Source: Opitutaceae bacterium (lineage in GTDB: Bacteria; Verrucomicrobiota; Verrucomicrobiia; Opitutales; Opitutaceae). Taken from it: a stretch of DNA of 64,000 bases. Positions within the stretch are counted from its first letter, which is position 1, and every line of letters starts with the position of its first letter. Below are positions 27,687-35,911 of the stretch, one piece after another. Under the pieces are notes generated by a model. That model saw only the letters and a program-made list of their open reading frames with translations, was not told the DNA's origin and did not search any database. The stretch lies in contig JAUYAK010000057.1 of the NCBI GenBank assembly GCA_030693515.1, positions 62,001 to 126,000 of the forward strand. Reading direction: 5' to 3'. The position numbers and the translations under genes were made by a program.

Positions 27687-29179
27687 AACGCATTCTCCCG
27701 CTCGCTGCCGCCCTGATCGCCACCGGCATCAGTCTCGTCGCCACCGAGGGCTACGAAATCCAGACGATCCTCACGGGGAGTTCGCCCACATCATCGCGCA
27801 ACGCGAACTGGAAACCCGGCGACGGCCTCACCCTCGAAGTCAGCGGCATGGATTTCCTCCCCGATGGAAAGCTCGCCGTCGCCATTCGCAAAGGCGAAGT
27901 CTGGCTGCTCGACGGCGTGCTAGGCGCACCTGACAAAGTCCGCTACTCCCTCTACGCTTCGGGCCTGCACGAACCGCTGGGGGTGTTGCGCGACGGCGAC
28001 AGCCTGCTCGTGACCCAGCGCACGGAGGTCACGCGGCTCCGCGACACCAATGGCGACGGCGTCGCCGACGAATATCTCACCGCCGCGCGCGGTTGGAACG
28101 TCTCCGGCTCCTATCACGGCTACGCGTATGGCCCGAAGCGGGACGGCCGTGGCAATTTCTGGGTCGCCCTGAATCTAGACATGGGCGACCGCTCCGACAA
28201 CAAGGCCGCCTGGCGCGGCTGGAGCGGGCTCATGGGACCGGACACTACTTTTCTGCCGATGGCCGCCGGGCTCCGTTCGCCGTGCGGCCTCGGTGCGAAT
28301 GCCGCGGGCGACATGTTTTGCGTCGATCAACAAGGCACGTGGATTCCCTCCACACCGATCTACCATCTGCGCAGGGGCGTGTTTTTTATGAACCCGGAGG
28401 GCATCGCTTCACAAGACCGGCCGGACGCTCCGTTGAAACTCTCCGCGCCCGTCCCAAACAAGGTGCCCTATCCCGAGGCGCTCCGGGCGCTGCCCGAAAT
28501 GGTGCCGCCCGCCGTCTGGCTGCCCTACAACAAAATGGGCCGCAGCGGGACCGACCTCGCCGTCTGCGCGGCGGGCGGAAAATTCGGCCCCTTCGACGGG
28601 CAGTTTTTCGTCGGCGAATTCACCGACGCAAAGGTCGGCCGCGTTTTCCTCGAAAAAGTCGGCGGGGAGTATCAGGGCGCGGCGTTCCCATTTCTCTCCG
28701 GCTTCGCCTCCGGGGTTGTGCGCGTGCTCTTCGCGCCGGACGGGAGTTTGCTCGTCGGCATGAGCAGCCGCGGCTGGTCCTCGCTTGGGACTCGGGCCTA
28801 CGGCTTGCAGCGCGTGCGTTGGAGCGGTGTGACGCCCTTCGCGATCCAGGAAATGCGCGCGCAGCCCGATGGCTTCGAGCTGGTTTTCACGGCTGAGGTC
28901 GATCCCGCGAGTGCCGCACTTGCTGCGTCCTACAATCTGAAAAGCTACACGTATCTCTACTCCAACGCCTATGGCAGCGCCGAGATCGATACGCAGTCGC
29001 TGACCGTGACGAGTGCAGCCGTCAGCGAAGACGGGCGACGCGTGCGCCTGAAGGTCGACGGACTGCGCGCCCTCTACGTGCACGAACTCCGCGCCGCCGG
29101 CGTGCGATCCGCCAAGGGAGCGCCGCTCGCCCATCCCGACGCCTATTACACGCTCAACCGTATTCCGGGCGGGCCCTGA
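27683..29179 (+). CDS. Secreted beta-propeller protein, sorbosone/glucose-dehydrogenase-like
   Basis: The 498-residue protein has a signal peptide (MKRILPLAAALIATGISLVA) and a propeller of the membrane-bound dehydrogenase-like type: 'LEVSGMDFLPDGKLAVAIRK', 'GLHEPLGVLRDGDSLLVTQR', a calcium-type loop 'DTNGDGVADEYL', 'GLRSPCGLGANAAGDMFCVD' and 'FVGEFTDAKVGRVFLE'. A C-terminal Ig-like domain follows (about 395-498). It may be a quinoprotein-like oxidoreductase or a binding propeller; cofactor ligands cannot be confirmed by eye. The ATG overlaps the cytochrome stop codon by four bases, which supports a redox pair. Confidence 0.85.
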   Translation: MKRILPLAAALIATGISLVATEGYEIQTILTGSSPTSSRNANWKPGDGLTLEVSGMDFLPDGKLAVAIRKGEVWLLDGVLGAPDKVRYSLYASGLHEPLGVLRDGDSLLVTQRTEVTRLRDTNGDGVADEYLTAARGWNVSGSYHGYAYGPKRDGRGNFWVALNLDMGDRSDNKAAWRGWSGLMGPDTTFLPMAAGLRSPCGLGANAAGDMFCVDQQGTWIPSTPIYHLRRGVFFMNPEGIASQDRPDAPLKLSAPVPNKVPYPEALRALPEMVPPAVWLPYNKMGRSGTDLAVCAAGGKFGPFDGQFFVGEFTDAKVGRVFLEKVGGEYQGAAFPFLSGFASGVVRVLFAPDGSLLVGMSSRGWSSLGTRAYGLQRVRWSGVTPFAIQEMRAQPDGFELVFTAEVDPASAALAASYNLKSYTYLYSNAYGSAEIDTQSLTVTSAAVSEDGRRVRLKVDGLRALYVHELRAAGVRSAKGAPLAHPDAYYTLNRIPGGP

Positions 29180-29224
29180 AACGCAGGATGGCGTCACGCC
29201 GACGAATTAAATTCATCCGTTCCC

Positions 29225-30427
29225 ATGTCCACGCCTTCTGCGCTCACCGGCATCCGCATCGTCGACTTCAGTCATGTTTACCAAGGCCCGGTCGGCACCC
29301 AGATACTCGCCGACTACGGCGCCGATGTGATCAAGGTCGAGCGCCCGGACGCCGGAGACTGGAGCCGCCGCTGGGGACCTTTTGTCCACGGCGTGAGCCT
29401 GCCCTACGCCGGTCTCAACCGCAACAAACGCAGCTTCGCCCTCAACCTGAAATCCCCGCAGGGTCTCGCCGCCATCCAGGCGCTGATCGCGACGGCCGAT
29501 GTGGTCGTGCACAATTTTCGCGCCGGTGTGATGGAGAAACTGGGCCTCGGCTACGAACAGCTCGCGCCGACCCACCCGCGCCTCGTCTACGCGTCGTCCG
29601 GCGGCTGGGGCGACCAGGGGCCCTCCGCCGATCGCGCCCGGGGCGGCCACGATCTCATGGCGCGCGCCGAAGCGGGCTGGTTCACGCAGCCCGATCCCGC
29701 GAAGCCGCCCTTTCCTGCCGGCATGTCGGCCGACTACCCGGCCGGCCTCATGCTGATGCAAGGCATTTTGATCGCGCTCCTCGCCCGCACCCGCACCGGC
29801 CACGGCCAGCGCGTCACGACCGACCTGCTGAGCGTGGCGTTTCACGCGCACTCGTGGGAAGGCCCCGCGGCGATGAACGCCGCGCGCGTCACCGAAGTCA
29901 GCGGCGTCAGCGCGAATGAATCGATCATCGACAAGGCGTTCGCCACCGCCGACGGCTACATTGAGATCTCACCGGTGTTCTCCGACAACGCGGTGCGCGA
30001 CATCTCCGTCGCCCTGAGCCTCGGCGATCTTTCGCAGCAACCGAGATTCTCCACCCACGCGCAGCAACAGGCGCATCGCGCCGAACTCAACGCGCTCCTC
30101 GCGACGCGGTTTCGCGAACGAACCACCACAGCGTGGTTGGCCGAACTCGAGCCCAAGGGCGTGTTTTGCGCGAAGGTGAACACCCTCGAGGAAGCCATCG
30201 AGGATCCGCAGCTCGCCGCCAATGGCATGGTCATAGCAATCGACCACGCCAAGGCCGGCACGCTTCGGCTGCCCGGCACGCCCGTGCGCCTCCACGGCAC
30301 GCCGCCGGTGCCGCGGCGCTTCGCCCCGGAGCTTGGCGAGCACACGGTCGAAATTCTCCGCGAACTCGGCTACGACGACGCGCGCCTCGCCGAACTGCGC
30401 CGAGCCGGAGCACTCGCATCCCAATGA
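29225..30427 (+). CDS. Family III CoA-transferase (CaiB/BaiF type)
   Basis: The 400-residue protein shows the CaiB/BaiF pattern: 'GIRIVDFSHVYQGPVGTQIL', 'ADYGADVIKVERPDAGD', 'LNRNKRSFALNLKSPQG', 'VVVHNFRAGVMEKLGLGYE', and a 'GGHDLMARAEAGW' segment holding the probable catalytic Asp. These cytosolic enzymes move CoA between carboxylic acids by way of an enzyme-bound anhydride. Its stop codon overlaps the enoyl-CoA hydratase gene by four bases (ATGA), so the two likely act on the same acyl-CoA. The acid cannot be named from sequence. It follows the propeller gene after only 45 bases and may belong to that transcript. Confidence 0.9.
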   Translation: MSTPSALTGIRIVDFSHVYQGPVGTQILADYGADVIKVERPDAGDWSRRWGPFVHGVSLPYAGLNRNKRSFALNLKSPQGLAAIQALIATADVVVHNFRAGVMEKLGLGYEQLAPTHPRLVYASSGGWGDQGPSADRARGGHDLMARAEAGWFTQPDPAKPPFPAGMSADYPAGLMLMQGILIALLARTRTGHGQRVTTDLLSVAFHAHSWEGPAAMNAARVTEVSGVSANESIIDKAFATADGYIEISPVFSDNAVRDISVALSLGDLSQQPRFSTHAQQQAHRAELNALLATRFRERTTTAWLAELEPKGVFCAKVNTLEEAIEDPQLAANGMVIAIDHAKAGTLRLPGTPVRLHGTPPVPRRFAPELGEHTVEILRELGYDDARLAELRRAGALASQ

Positions 30428-31242
30428 GCACCCGCCTTTCCGCCGCCTACGCCGACGCCGTCTGCACGCTCACGCTGCATCCGCCGGAAGGAAAACCTCC
30501 GACACTCGATCCATCCGTGATGGACGAATGCGACCGCGTGCTCTCCGCGATCGAAGCGCGCGCGGCGGAACTGTCCGCCGTCGTGCTGCAAAGCGCGTCG
30601 CCCAAATTCTTCTGTGCCGGCGCCAACATCAACGTGCTCGAAACCATCAACCGCGAGACCATCGGTCCCTGGGTCGAACGCGGCCACCGTTTGATGAACC
30701 GGATCGAGTCGCTCCCAGTGCCGGTCATCGCGCGGGTCGAAGGCTACGCGCTCGGCGGCGGGCTCGAACTCGCGATGGCGTGCGACCTCATCTTCGCCTC
30801 CAGCAACGCGAAGTTCGGCCAAACGGAAACGAAACTGGGCTTCGTGACTGGCTGGGGTGGCAGTTACCGCCTGGTCCGGCGCGTGGGGTTGGCCCGCGCC
30901 AAGGAACTCGTCTTCACCGGCCGCATCTTCGACGCGGAGGAAGCTGTGCGCATCGGCCTCGCCGAATGGCAGGGCTCGCCCGATGCACTCGCACATCACC
31001 TCCACGATTTTCTCACCACCGTGGCCGCCAACTCCCGCGGCGCAAACCGCGAGATGAAACGCCTCCTCGAATCCTGCACCCGCACGACCCTTGCCGAGAA
31101 CAGCTCAATCGAGACCGCGGCCTCACAGCGTTGCCTCGGCGATGGTGGCGATGCAGCCGAGCGGTTGAGGAATTTTCTCCGAAAGGGCCTTGCAACGGGG
31201 TCTGCCTCCGCCCCGCTCCGCCTGGGGCAACGCCAAGGCTGA
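30424..31242 (+). CDS. Enoyl-CoA hydratase/isomerase (crotonase) family protein
   Basis: The 272-residue crotonase-fold protein has oxyanion-hole segments 'KFFCAGANINVLE' and 'EGYALGGGLELAMACDLIF'. Both usual catalytic glutamates appear to be kept, in 'FGQTETKLGF' and 'RAKELVFTG'. It probably hydrates an enoyl-CoA or rearranges an acyl-CoA supplied by the CoA-transferase with which it overlaps by four bases. A canonical hydratase is about 260 residues; the last 15 here ('GSASAPLRLGQRQG') are not family-like and look like read-through into repeat-poor sequence. It is convergent with lpxA across 32 bases with no clear terminator. Confidence 0.88.
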   Translation: MSTRLSAAYADAVCTLTLHPPEGKPPTLDPSVMDECDRVLSAIEARAAELSAVVLQSASPKFFCAGANINVLETINRETIGPWVERGHRLMNRIESLPVPVIARVEGYALGGGLELAMACDLIFASSNAKFGQTETKLGFVTGWGGSYRLVRRVGLARAKELVFTGRIFDAEEAVRIGLAEWQGSPDALAHHLHDFLTTVAANSRGANREMKRLLESCTRTTLAENSSIETAASQRCLGDGGDAAERLRNFLRKGLATGSASAPLRLGQRQG

Positions 31243-31274
31243 AGTGACACCCGGTCGCCCCCGACTCATCCCTC

Positions 31275-32063
31275 CTACCGCCCGCTCGGCGCCAGACCGC
31301 GGTCGCTCGCCTGTGCAAATGCCAGCACACGCCGGAATTCGTCGCTCGCCGCGTGCGCGTGGGCCCCGAGCTTTTCAAGGGCCTGCGAGCGGTTGAGCCC
31401 ATCGCGGTAGAGGATGCGGTGAATCTGCTTCACGCGCTCGAGTTGCTCGGCCGTGAAACCGTTGCGCTCGAGTCCGACTTGGTTAATCGCACGGATTTTG
31501 GCGGGCGTGCCGTCGGCAATAAAGTAAGGCGGCAAATCATGCACCAGCTTGGCCGTGGCCGACAGCATCGCATAAGCGCCGAGCCGACAGAACTGGTGGA
31601 CGCCGCCGTAGCCGCCCACAATCACGTGATCCTCGATGGTCACATGGCCGGCGATCATCGCGCCATTGCTCATCACGATGTGGCTGCCGATCACGCAGTC
31701 GTGCGCGATGTGGCAGGCGCCGAGCAGCACATTGTCGGAACCCATCCGCGTGAAATCGCCATCGTTCGTCGCGCAGTGGATCGTGACGTATTCGCGGAAG
31801 ACGTTGCGCGCGCCGATCCGCAGGCCGGGGTGGCCGCCCTTGTATTTCAAATCCTGCGTCTTGCCGCCGATGCACGCGTAGGGAAACACCTCGCAGCGCT
31901 CGCCCAGCACGGTGTTGCCTTCAACCGCCGCATGGTGGTGCAGCCGCACGCCGTCGCCGAGCACGACGGCGCCGCCGACCAACGCATAGGCCCCGATCTC
32001 GATGTCCGCGCCAAGTTGCGCGCCGGGTTCGATGATCGCGGTGGAATGGATCTGGGCTGCCAT
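31275..32063 (-). CDS. lpxA: UDP-N-acetylglucosamine acyltransferase
   Basis: The 262-residue left-handed beta-helix protein has hexapeptide repeats ('IEPGAQLGADIEIGAYALVG', 'VIGSHIVMSNGAMIAGHVTI', 'VIVGGYGGVHQFCRLGAYA') and the catalytic-type His in 'GACHIAHDCVIG'. A C-terminal helical tail ('NGFTAEQLERVKQIHRILYR') completes the LpxA pattern. It transfers a 3-hydroxyacyl chain from ACP to UDP-GlcNAc, the first step of lipid A synthesis. I chose ATG 32063 (MAAQIHSTAIIEPG), as LpxA proteins begin just before this motif. A GTG at 32072 overlapping the lpxC-fabZ stop codon is an alternative. The two genes form an operon. Confidence 0.95.
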   Translation of the reverse strand: MAAQIHSTAIIEPGAQLGADIEIGAYALVGGAVVLGDGVRLHHHAAVEGNTVLGERCEVFPYACIGGKTQDLKYKGGHPGLRIGARNVFREYVTIHCATNDGDFTRMGSDNVLLGACHIAHDCVIGSHIVMSNGAMIAGHVTIEDHVIVGGYGGVHQFCRLGAYAMLSATAKLVHDLPPYFIADGTPAKIRAINQVGLERNGFTAEQLERVKQIHRILYRDGLNRSQALEKLGAHAHAASDEFRRVLAFAQASDRGLAPSGR

Positions 32064-32068
32064 GCGCG

Positions 32069-33397
32069 TCACTCGATTTCGCTCGAATCCACGATGGCAA
32101 ACATCAGTTCGCCCGAGGAGACCACCTGACCGTCCACTGTGCAGGTGACCTCCGCGGCCGCGAGCTTGGCGCCGCGCGTCTTGGTCAGCTTGGCGTTGAT
32201 GATGAGCTGGTCGCCGGGGCGCACGGGCTTCCGGAACTTCACCTTGTCCGCGCTCATGAAGAGCGTCGTCTTGCCCTCGGCCGAACCGCGCCGGAGCATC
32301 AGCACGCCGGCGGCCTGCGCCATCGCTTCGAGCTGCAGCACGCCGGGCATCACCGGGTTGCCGGGAAAGTGTCCCTGGAAAAACGGCTCGTTGATCGAGA
32401 CATTTTTAATCGCAACCAGCGCGTCGTCGCCGATGAACTCCACAACGCGATCCACCATGATGAACGGATAGCGGTGCGGTAGCGTATCGAGGATGCGGCG
32501 GATATCGAGTTCGGTCTCGTGCGGCAGCACCATCGTGGGCCGCGGCTTTTTCTTCGGGCCTTTTTTCCGTTCCTCAAGCTTGGCCGCGAGCACCTTGGTC
32601 AGCTCGGCATTGATCGCATGGCCGGGGCGCGTGGCGACGATGTGGGCCTTCAGCGGCGCGCCGAGGAGCGTGATGTCGCCGATGATATCGAGGATCTTGT
32701 GGCGCACGAACTCGTCTTTGAAGCGCAGGCCCTCCTTCGAGATGATTTTGTCGCCGCGGATCACGACGGCGCAGTCGAGCGAGCCGCCTTTGATCTTGCC
32801 GAGCTTCAGCAGCTCCTCGATGTCCTCGTAAATCGTGAAGGTCCGCGCCGCGGCGACCTGCGTCATGTAGGTGTCGGGATCGATCGTGAGCGAGAGGTGC
32901 TGCGTGTGGATGCCGCGGTCGTCCGCAGAGGTGCAGGAGATCTTCAGCTCGTCGCACGGCAGCGCGATGATCGAGGAGTGGCCCTTGGTCACCGATACCG
33001 CGGCATCGAGCGTGAAATACTCCCGGTCGGCGTCCTGCTCCACCGGCTCGCCCCGCATGATGAGATCGACGTAGGGCTTGGCCGAGCCGTCGAGGATCGG
33101 CGGTTCGGAGGCGTTCATCTCAACGATCACGTTGTCGAGGCCGCAGCCGTGCAGCGCGCTGAGCACATGCTCGACCGTGTGAATCTTGGCATGACCCACC
33201 TGGATGGTCGTCGCGCGCACGAGGTCCGTGATCTGATCGACCCGCGGCTTGATTTCGGGGGCCCCGGCGAGGTCGATGCGCCGGAACACGTAGCCGCAGC
33301 CGACTGGCGCAGGCTTGAGGGTCAGCGTGACGGCGTCGCCGGTGTGGAGCGCACTCCCTTGGATCGAGACTTCGCGCGCGAGGGTGCGTTGTTTCAT
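32069..33397 (-). CDS. lpxC-fabZ: Bifunctional LpxC deacetylase / FabZ dehydratase fusion
   Basis: The 442-residue protein joins two enzymes. Residues 1 to about 285 are LpxC ('[20 protein letters not shown]', zinc-site '[17 protein letters not shown]', '[13 protein letters not shown]'-type region, '[16 protein letters not shown]'). After a Lys-rich linker, residues about 305-442 are FabZ ('[16 protein letters not shown]', '[20 protein letters not shown]'). LpxC removes the acetyl group in the committed step of lipid A synthesis; FabZ dehydrates 3-hydroxyacyl-ACP. The fusion is known from Bacteroidota and some other Gram-negatives and puts two competing users of 3-hydroxymyristoyl-ACP in one chain. 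Start ATG 33397 is supported by the LpxC N-terminal motif '[14 protein letters not shown]'. Confidence 0.95.
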   Translation of the reverse strand: MKQRTLAREVSIQGSALHTGDAVTLTLKPAPVGCGYVFRRIDLAGAPEIKPRVDQITDLVRATTIQVGHAKIHTVEHVLSALHGCGLDNVIVEMNASEPPILDGSAKPYVDLIMRGEPVEQDADREYFTLDAAVSVTKGHSSIIALPCDELKISCTSADDRGIHTQHLSLTIDPDTYMTQVAAARTFTIYEDIEELLKLGKIKGGSLDCAVVIRGDKIISKEGLRFKDEFVRHKILDIIGDITLLGAPLKAHIVATRPGHAINAELTKVLAAKLEERKKGPKKKPRPTMVLPHETELDIRRILDTLPHRYPFIMVDRVVEFIGDDALVAIKNVSINEPFFQGHFPGNPVMPGVLQLEAMAQAAGVLMLRRGSAEGKTTLFMSADKVKFRKPVRPGDQLIINAKLTKTRGAKLAAAEVTCTVDGQVVSSGELMFAIVDSSEIE

Positions 33398-33465
33398 GGA
33401 TTGAAGGCGAGTGTCGGAAACCGACGCCGCCGAGCGCAAGCGCGGATGTGGCGTCGTCCCACGGC

Positions 33466-33494
33466 TTGACACTCCGTGCGCACACCGGCCAACT
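33466..33494 (+). promoter_or_regulatory. Candidate promoter for efp
   Basis: A perfect -35 hexamer TTGACA at 33466-33471 is followed after 17 bases by a weak -10 position (CCAACT). Transcription would start about 40 bases before the efp ATG at 33543. The match rests mainly on the -35 box. Confidence 0.35.
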
Positions 33495-33542
33495 TCGATC
33501 CCTTTCCGCTCTCAAATCCTTCCGTCGCACCGTCCACCTGCC

Positions 33543-34100
33543 ATGCCCGCCGCCAACGACATCCGCAAAGGCCAAGTCATCAAGTTCAATAACGAGCCTC
33601 ACCTCGTCATGGAGACGCAGCACCGCACGCCGGGCAATTTGCGCGCTTTCGTCCAGATCAAGATGCGCAACCTCCGCTACGGCAAGGCGCTCGACCAGCG
33701 TTTCGGCTCGACCGAAAGCATCGAGGTGATGGCTACCGACCGCAAGCAGCTCGAATTCAGCTACGCCGACCGCGGCACGTATGCGTTCATGGACAACGAT
33801 ACGTTCGAGCAGATCGAGCTCACTGAGTCGCAGCTCGGCGACATCAAGAACTACCTCGCCCCCGGCGGCAAGGTGGACGTGCTCTTCGTCGATGAGCGCC
33901 CCCTCTCCGTCGATCTGCCTTCGACCGTCACGCTCAAGATCATCGAGTCGGCCGATGGCGTGAAGGGCGACACGGCGAGCAATGTGCAAAAGCCTGCCAA
34001 GCTCGAGACCGGCCTCATCATCCAAGTTCCGCTCTTCATCAAGGAAGGCGAAGTCATCAAGGTCAGCACGATCGACGGCTCGTATCTCGGGCGGGTTTGA
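33543..34100 (+). CDS. efp: Translation elongation factor P
   Basis: The 185-residue EF-P has the KOW-like first domain ('NDIRKGQVIKFNNEPHLVME'), a middle OB domain and a C-terminal OB domain ('LETGLIIQVPLFIKEGEVIK', 'VSTIDGSYLGRV'). It relieves ribosome stalling at polyproline. The functional loop reads HRTPGNLRAF. Aligned with the E. coli loop (KPGKGQAF), the tip residue that is usually a modified Lys or Arg is Asn. The gene is divergent from lpxC-fabZ across 145 bases and has its own candidate promoter. I selected ATG 33543 because the conserved N-terminus begins there. Confidence 0.96.
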   Translation: MPAANDIRKGQVIKFNNEPHLVMETQHRTPGNLRAFVQIKMRNLRYGKALDQRFGSTESIEVMATDRKQLEFSYADRGTYAFMDNDTFEQIELTESQLGDIKNYLAPGGKVDVLFVDERPLSVDLPSTVTLKIIESADGVKGDTASNVQKPAKLETGLIIQVPLFIKEGEVIKVSTIDGSYLGRV

Positions 34101-34105
34101 ACCAA

Positions 34106-34179
34106 GTAGGGCGGGTCTGTGACCCGTCTTCGGTGCGAACACTCAACGCGTGAAAGGGCGGGTCACAGACCAGCCCTAC
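34106..34179. repeat. Paired palindromic repeat (GTAGGG family), copy 2
   Basis: Units at 34106-34130 and 34155-34179 form an inverted pair around a 24-base centre. The first begins GTAGGGCGGGTCTGTGACCC, as in copy 1, with a few changes near the inner ends. It fills the gap between the convergent efp and nucleoside-permease-like genes, where it could serve as a bidirectional terminator or an RNA 3'-end stabiliser. Confidence 0.88.
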
Positions 34180-34183
34180 TCTT

Positions 34184-35236
34184 TTACTTGCCCGGCGGCT
34201 GGGCCACGTAGCGCGGCCAGTTCTTCACCAACTCGTGGACGACGCGGCTGCCGACTTTGTGTGCGGCCTCAAGGGCCGGCAGATAGGCGGAATAACCCGG
34301 GCCGAGCTTCTCGCCGCTCAGGCTCTCGGCCGCGTCGCCGCCCGGCCATTGCATGTCGAAATTGCTCGCGGTGCGGAGGACGAGCACGCGGTTCACGTCG
34401 GCGCGGCCGGCGCGCGCGAGCCACGTGAGCGATTGCAGCGTGCCGGTGTCCTCCATCGCGGTGGTCACGTAGTTGCCGGTGCCGTCGCTAAAATAGTTCA
34501 CCCAATCGTTGGCCCACTGGTTGAGCAGCCTGCCGTGCCAGTAGGTCATGGCGGAGAGCGTGTCGCCCTTCATCACGAGCGGAGGACGCTGGGCGTTGGG
34601 AAAGCCGGTGTAGAGGGCGCGTCGTTTCTGCATCGGCTCAGTGTCCGCGAGCGGCGTGTCCTTGGTGAGCTGGTAGGCCCATTCGGCAAACGCGGCATTA
34701 AGCCGGTAGGCCTCGCCCTCGCTGCGATCCGCGGGCGGTTCGTAGGGCTTCTTTTTCCGCAGCGGGATGTAGCCGGTCGTCCAGTCCGCGGGTTTCTCGC
34801 GCGCATCGATCTCGTGGCCAAGGTCGCCATCGACGACCCACTCGGCCCAGACCGCCGCGCCGAGCGGACCGTCGTGCGGATCGATGCCCGCGATGCCAGC
34901 GACCAGCCAGTAGCTCTTGGAAAGGTCGAGCCGCGGGTCGAGGCCGAGGGCCATGATGGTGACGGCGCTGCGGGCGGTGCCGACTCCGGTCACGACGCCG
35001 AGCACACTGCCGTCGGCGTTGGTGCGCAGACTGCGATAGCCCTGAGGAAACGGCAGCACGCGCGTGAGCTGCTCGCGTTCAACCCAGAATTGAAACTCGC
35101 CCGGCCGGTCACCCGTGTCCTCGCCCGGCTCAAACATCGCCACGACCACGACCTTGGGCCGCAGGACCTCGGCGGCGGGCGCAGCCATCGCCAGAACCAC
35201 GAGAGAGAAGAGGCAGAGCGCGGCGCGGAATTTCAT
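34184..35236 (-). CDS. Purine nucleoside permease-like secreted protein (NUP family)
   Basis: The 350-residue protein has a signal peptide (MKFRAALCLFSLVVLAMAAP) and matches the NUP/purine-nucleoside-permease family: 'VVVVAMFEPGEDTGDRPGEF', 'GVGTARSAVTIMALGLDPRL', 'YWLVAGIAGIDPHDGPLGAA' and 'MEDTGTLQSLTWLARAGRAD'. The family resembles nucleoside phosphorylases, and its members were first described in yeast nucleoside uptake. In bacteria a periplasmic nucleoside-binding or processing role is likely but not settled. A CNT-type nucleoside transporter lies about 7 kb away (42211-43569). The gene is convergent with efp across a paired palindrome. Confidence 0.85.
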   Translation of the reverse strand: MKFRAALCLFSLVVLAMAAPAAEVLRPKVVVVAMFEPGEDTGDRPGEFQFWVEREQLTRVLPFPQGYRSLRTNADGSVLGVVTGVGTARSAVTIMALGLDPRLDLSKSYWLVAGIAGIDPHDGPLGAAVWAEWVVDGDLGHEIDAREKPADWTTGYIPLRKKKPYEPPADRSEGEAYRLNAAFAEWAYQLTKDTPLADTEPMQKRRALYTGFPNAQRPPLVMKGDTLSAMTYWHGRLLNQWANDWVNYFSDGTGNYVTTAMEDTGTLQSLTWLARAGRADVNRVLVLRTASNFDMQWPGGDAAESLSGEKLGPGYSAYLPALEAAHKVGSRVVHELVKNWPRYVAQPPGK

Positions 35237-35317
35237 GGTGTTTTCTCAGCAGATGCCGCGCCCATCGCAAATCGGTTCTTGCGACCGATGGGCGCGCGCG
35301 TTGGCTCTCGCGTTTCC

Positions 35318-35836
35318 ATGAGCACACCCGCACCTGCCAACGAACACGCCGTCATCAAGACCTCTTACGGGGAAATGACTCTCGCCTTCTGGCCCGAGCT
35401 CGCACCCAAGACGGTCGAGAATTTCAAGAAGCTCGCGCGCGAGGGCTTCTACGATGGCACGGCGTTTCACCGCATCATCAAGGGCTTCATGATCCAGGGC
35501 GGCTGCCCCAACACGAAGGACGGCGCGCGCGGCATGCCCGGCACCGGCGACCCGGGCTACAAGGTGAAGGCGGAGTTCAACGCCAAGCCGCACGTGAAGG
35601 GCGTCATCTCGATGGCGCGCTCCTCGCACCCGGACAGCGCGGGCTGCCAGTTTTTCCTCGTCCATGGCGACGCCCGTTTCCTCGACAACCAATACACCGC
35701 CTTCGGCGCACTCGTGAAGGGTGAGGATGTGCTGGAGAAACTCGCCAACGTCCCGACCAAGTCCGGCGGCGGTGGCGAAAAGAGCACCCCCGTCGAGCGC
35801 GTGGCGGTCGAGAGCATCACGATCGTCCCGGCTTGA
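35318..35836 (+). CDS. Cyclophilin-type peptidyl-prolyl isomerase
   Basis: The 172-residue cyclophilin has 'MTLAFWPELAPKTVENFKKL', 'FYDGTAFHRIIKGFMIQGGC' (catalytic-type Arg in FHR), 'GVISMARSSHPDSAGCQFF' and 'DNQYTAFGALVKGEDVL'. It catalyses cis-trans isomerisation of peptide bonds before proline during folding. No signal peptide is seen from ATG 35318, so it is probably cytosolic. An upstream in-frame ATG at 35288 would add ten residues and still no export signal. It is divergent from the nucleoside-permease-like gene and followed directly by palindrome copy 3. Confidence 0.93.
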   Translation: MSTPAPANEHAVIKTSYGEMTLAFWPELAPKTVENFKKLAREGFYDGTAFHRIIKGFMIQGGCPNTKDGARGMPGTGDPGYKVKAEFNAKPHVKGVISMARSSHPDSAGCQFFLVHGDARFLDNQYTAFGALVKGEDVLEKLANVPTKSGGGGEKSTPVERVAVESITIVPA

Positions 35837-35837
35837 A

Positions 35838-35911
35838 GCAGGGCGGGGCTGTGACCCGCCTTTTCACGCCCTGAGCGTCCGAACCGAGGGCGGGTCACAG
35901 ACCCACCCTAC
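35838..35911. repeat. Paired palindromic repeat (GTAGGG family), copy 3
   Basis: Units 35838-35861 and 35887-35911 are an inverted pair with the GGGTC-TGT-GACCC-type core. The pair lies between convergent genes. Its outer CCCTAC supplies the TAG stop codon (35908-35910) of the gluzincin-TPR gene on the minus strand, so the repeat has been recruited into, or inserted at, a gene end. Confidence 0.85.
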
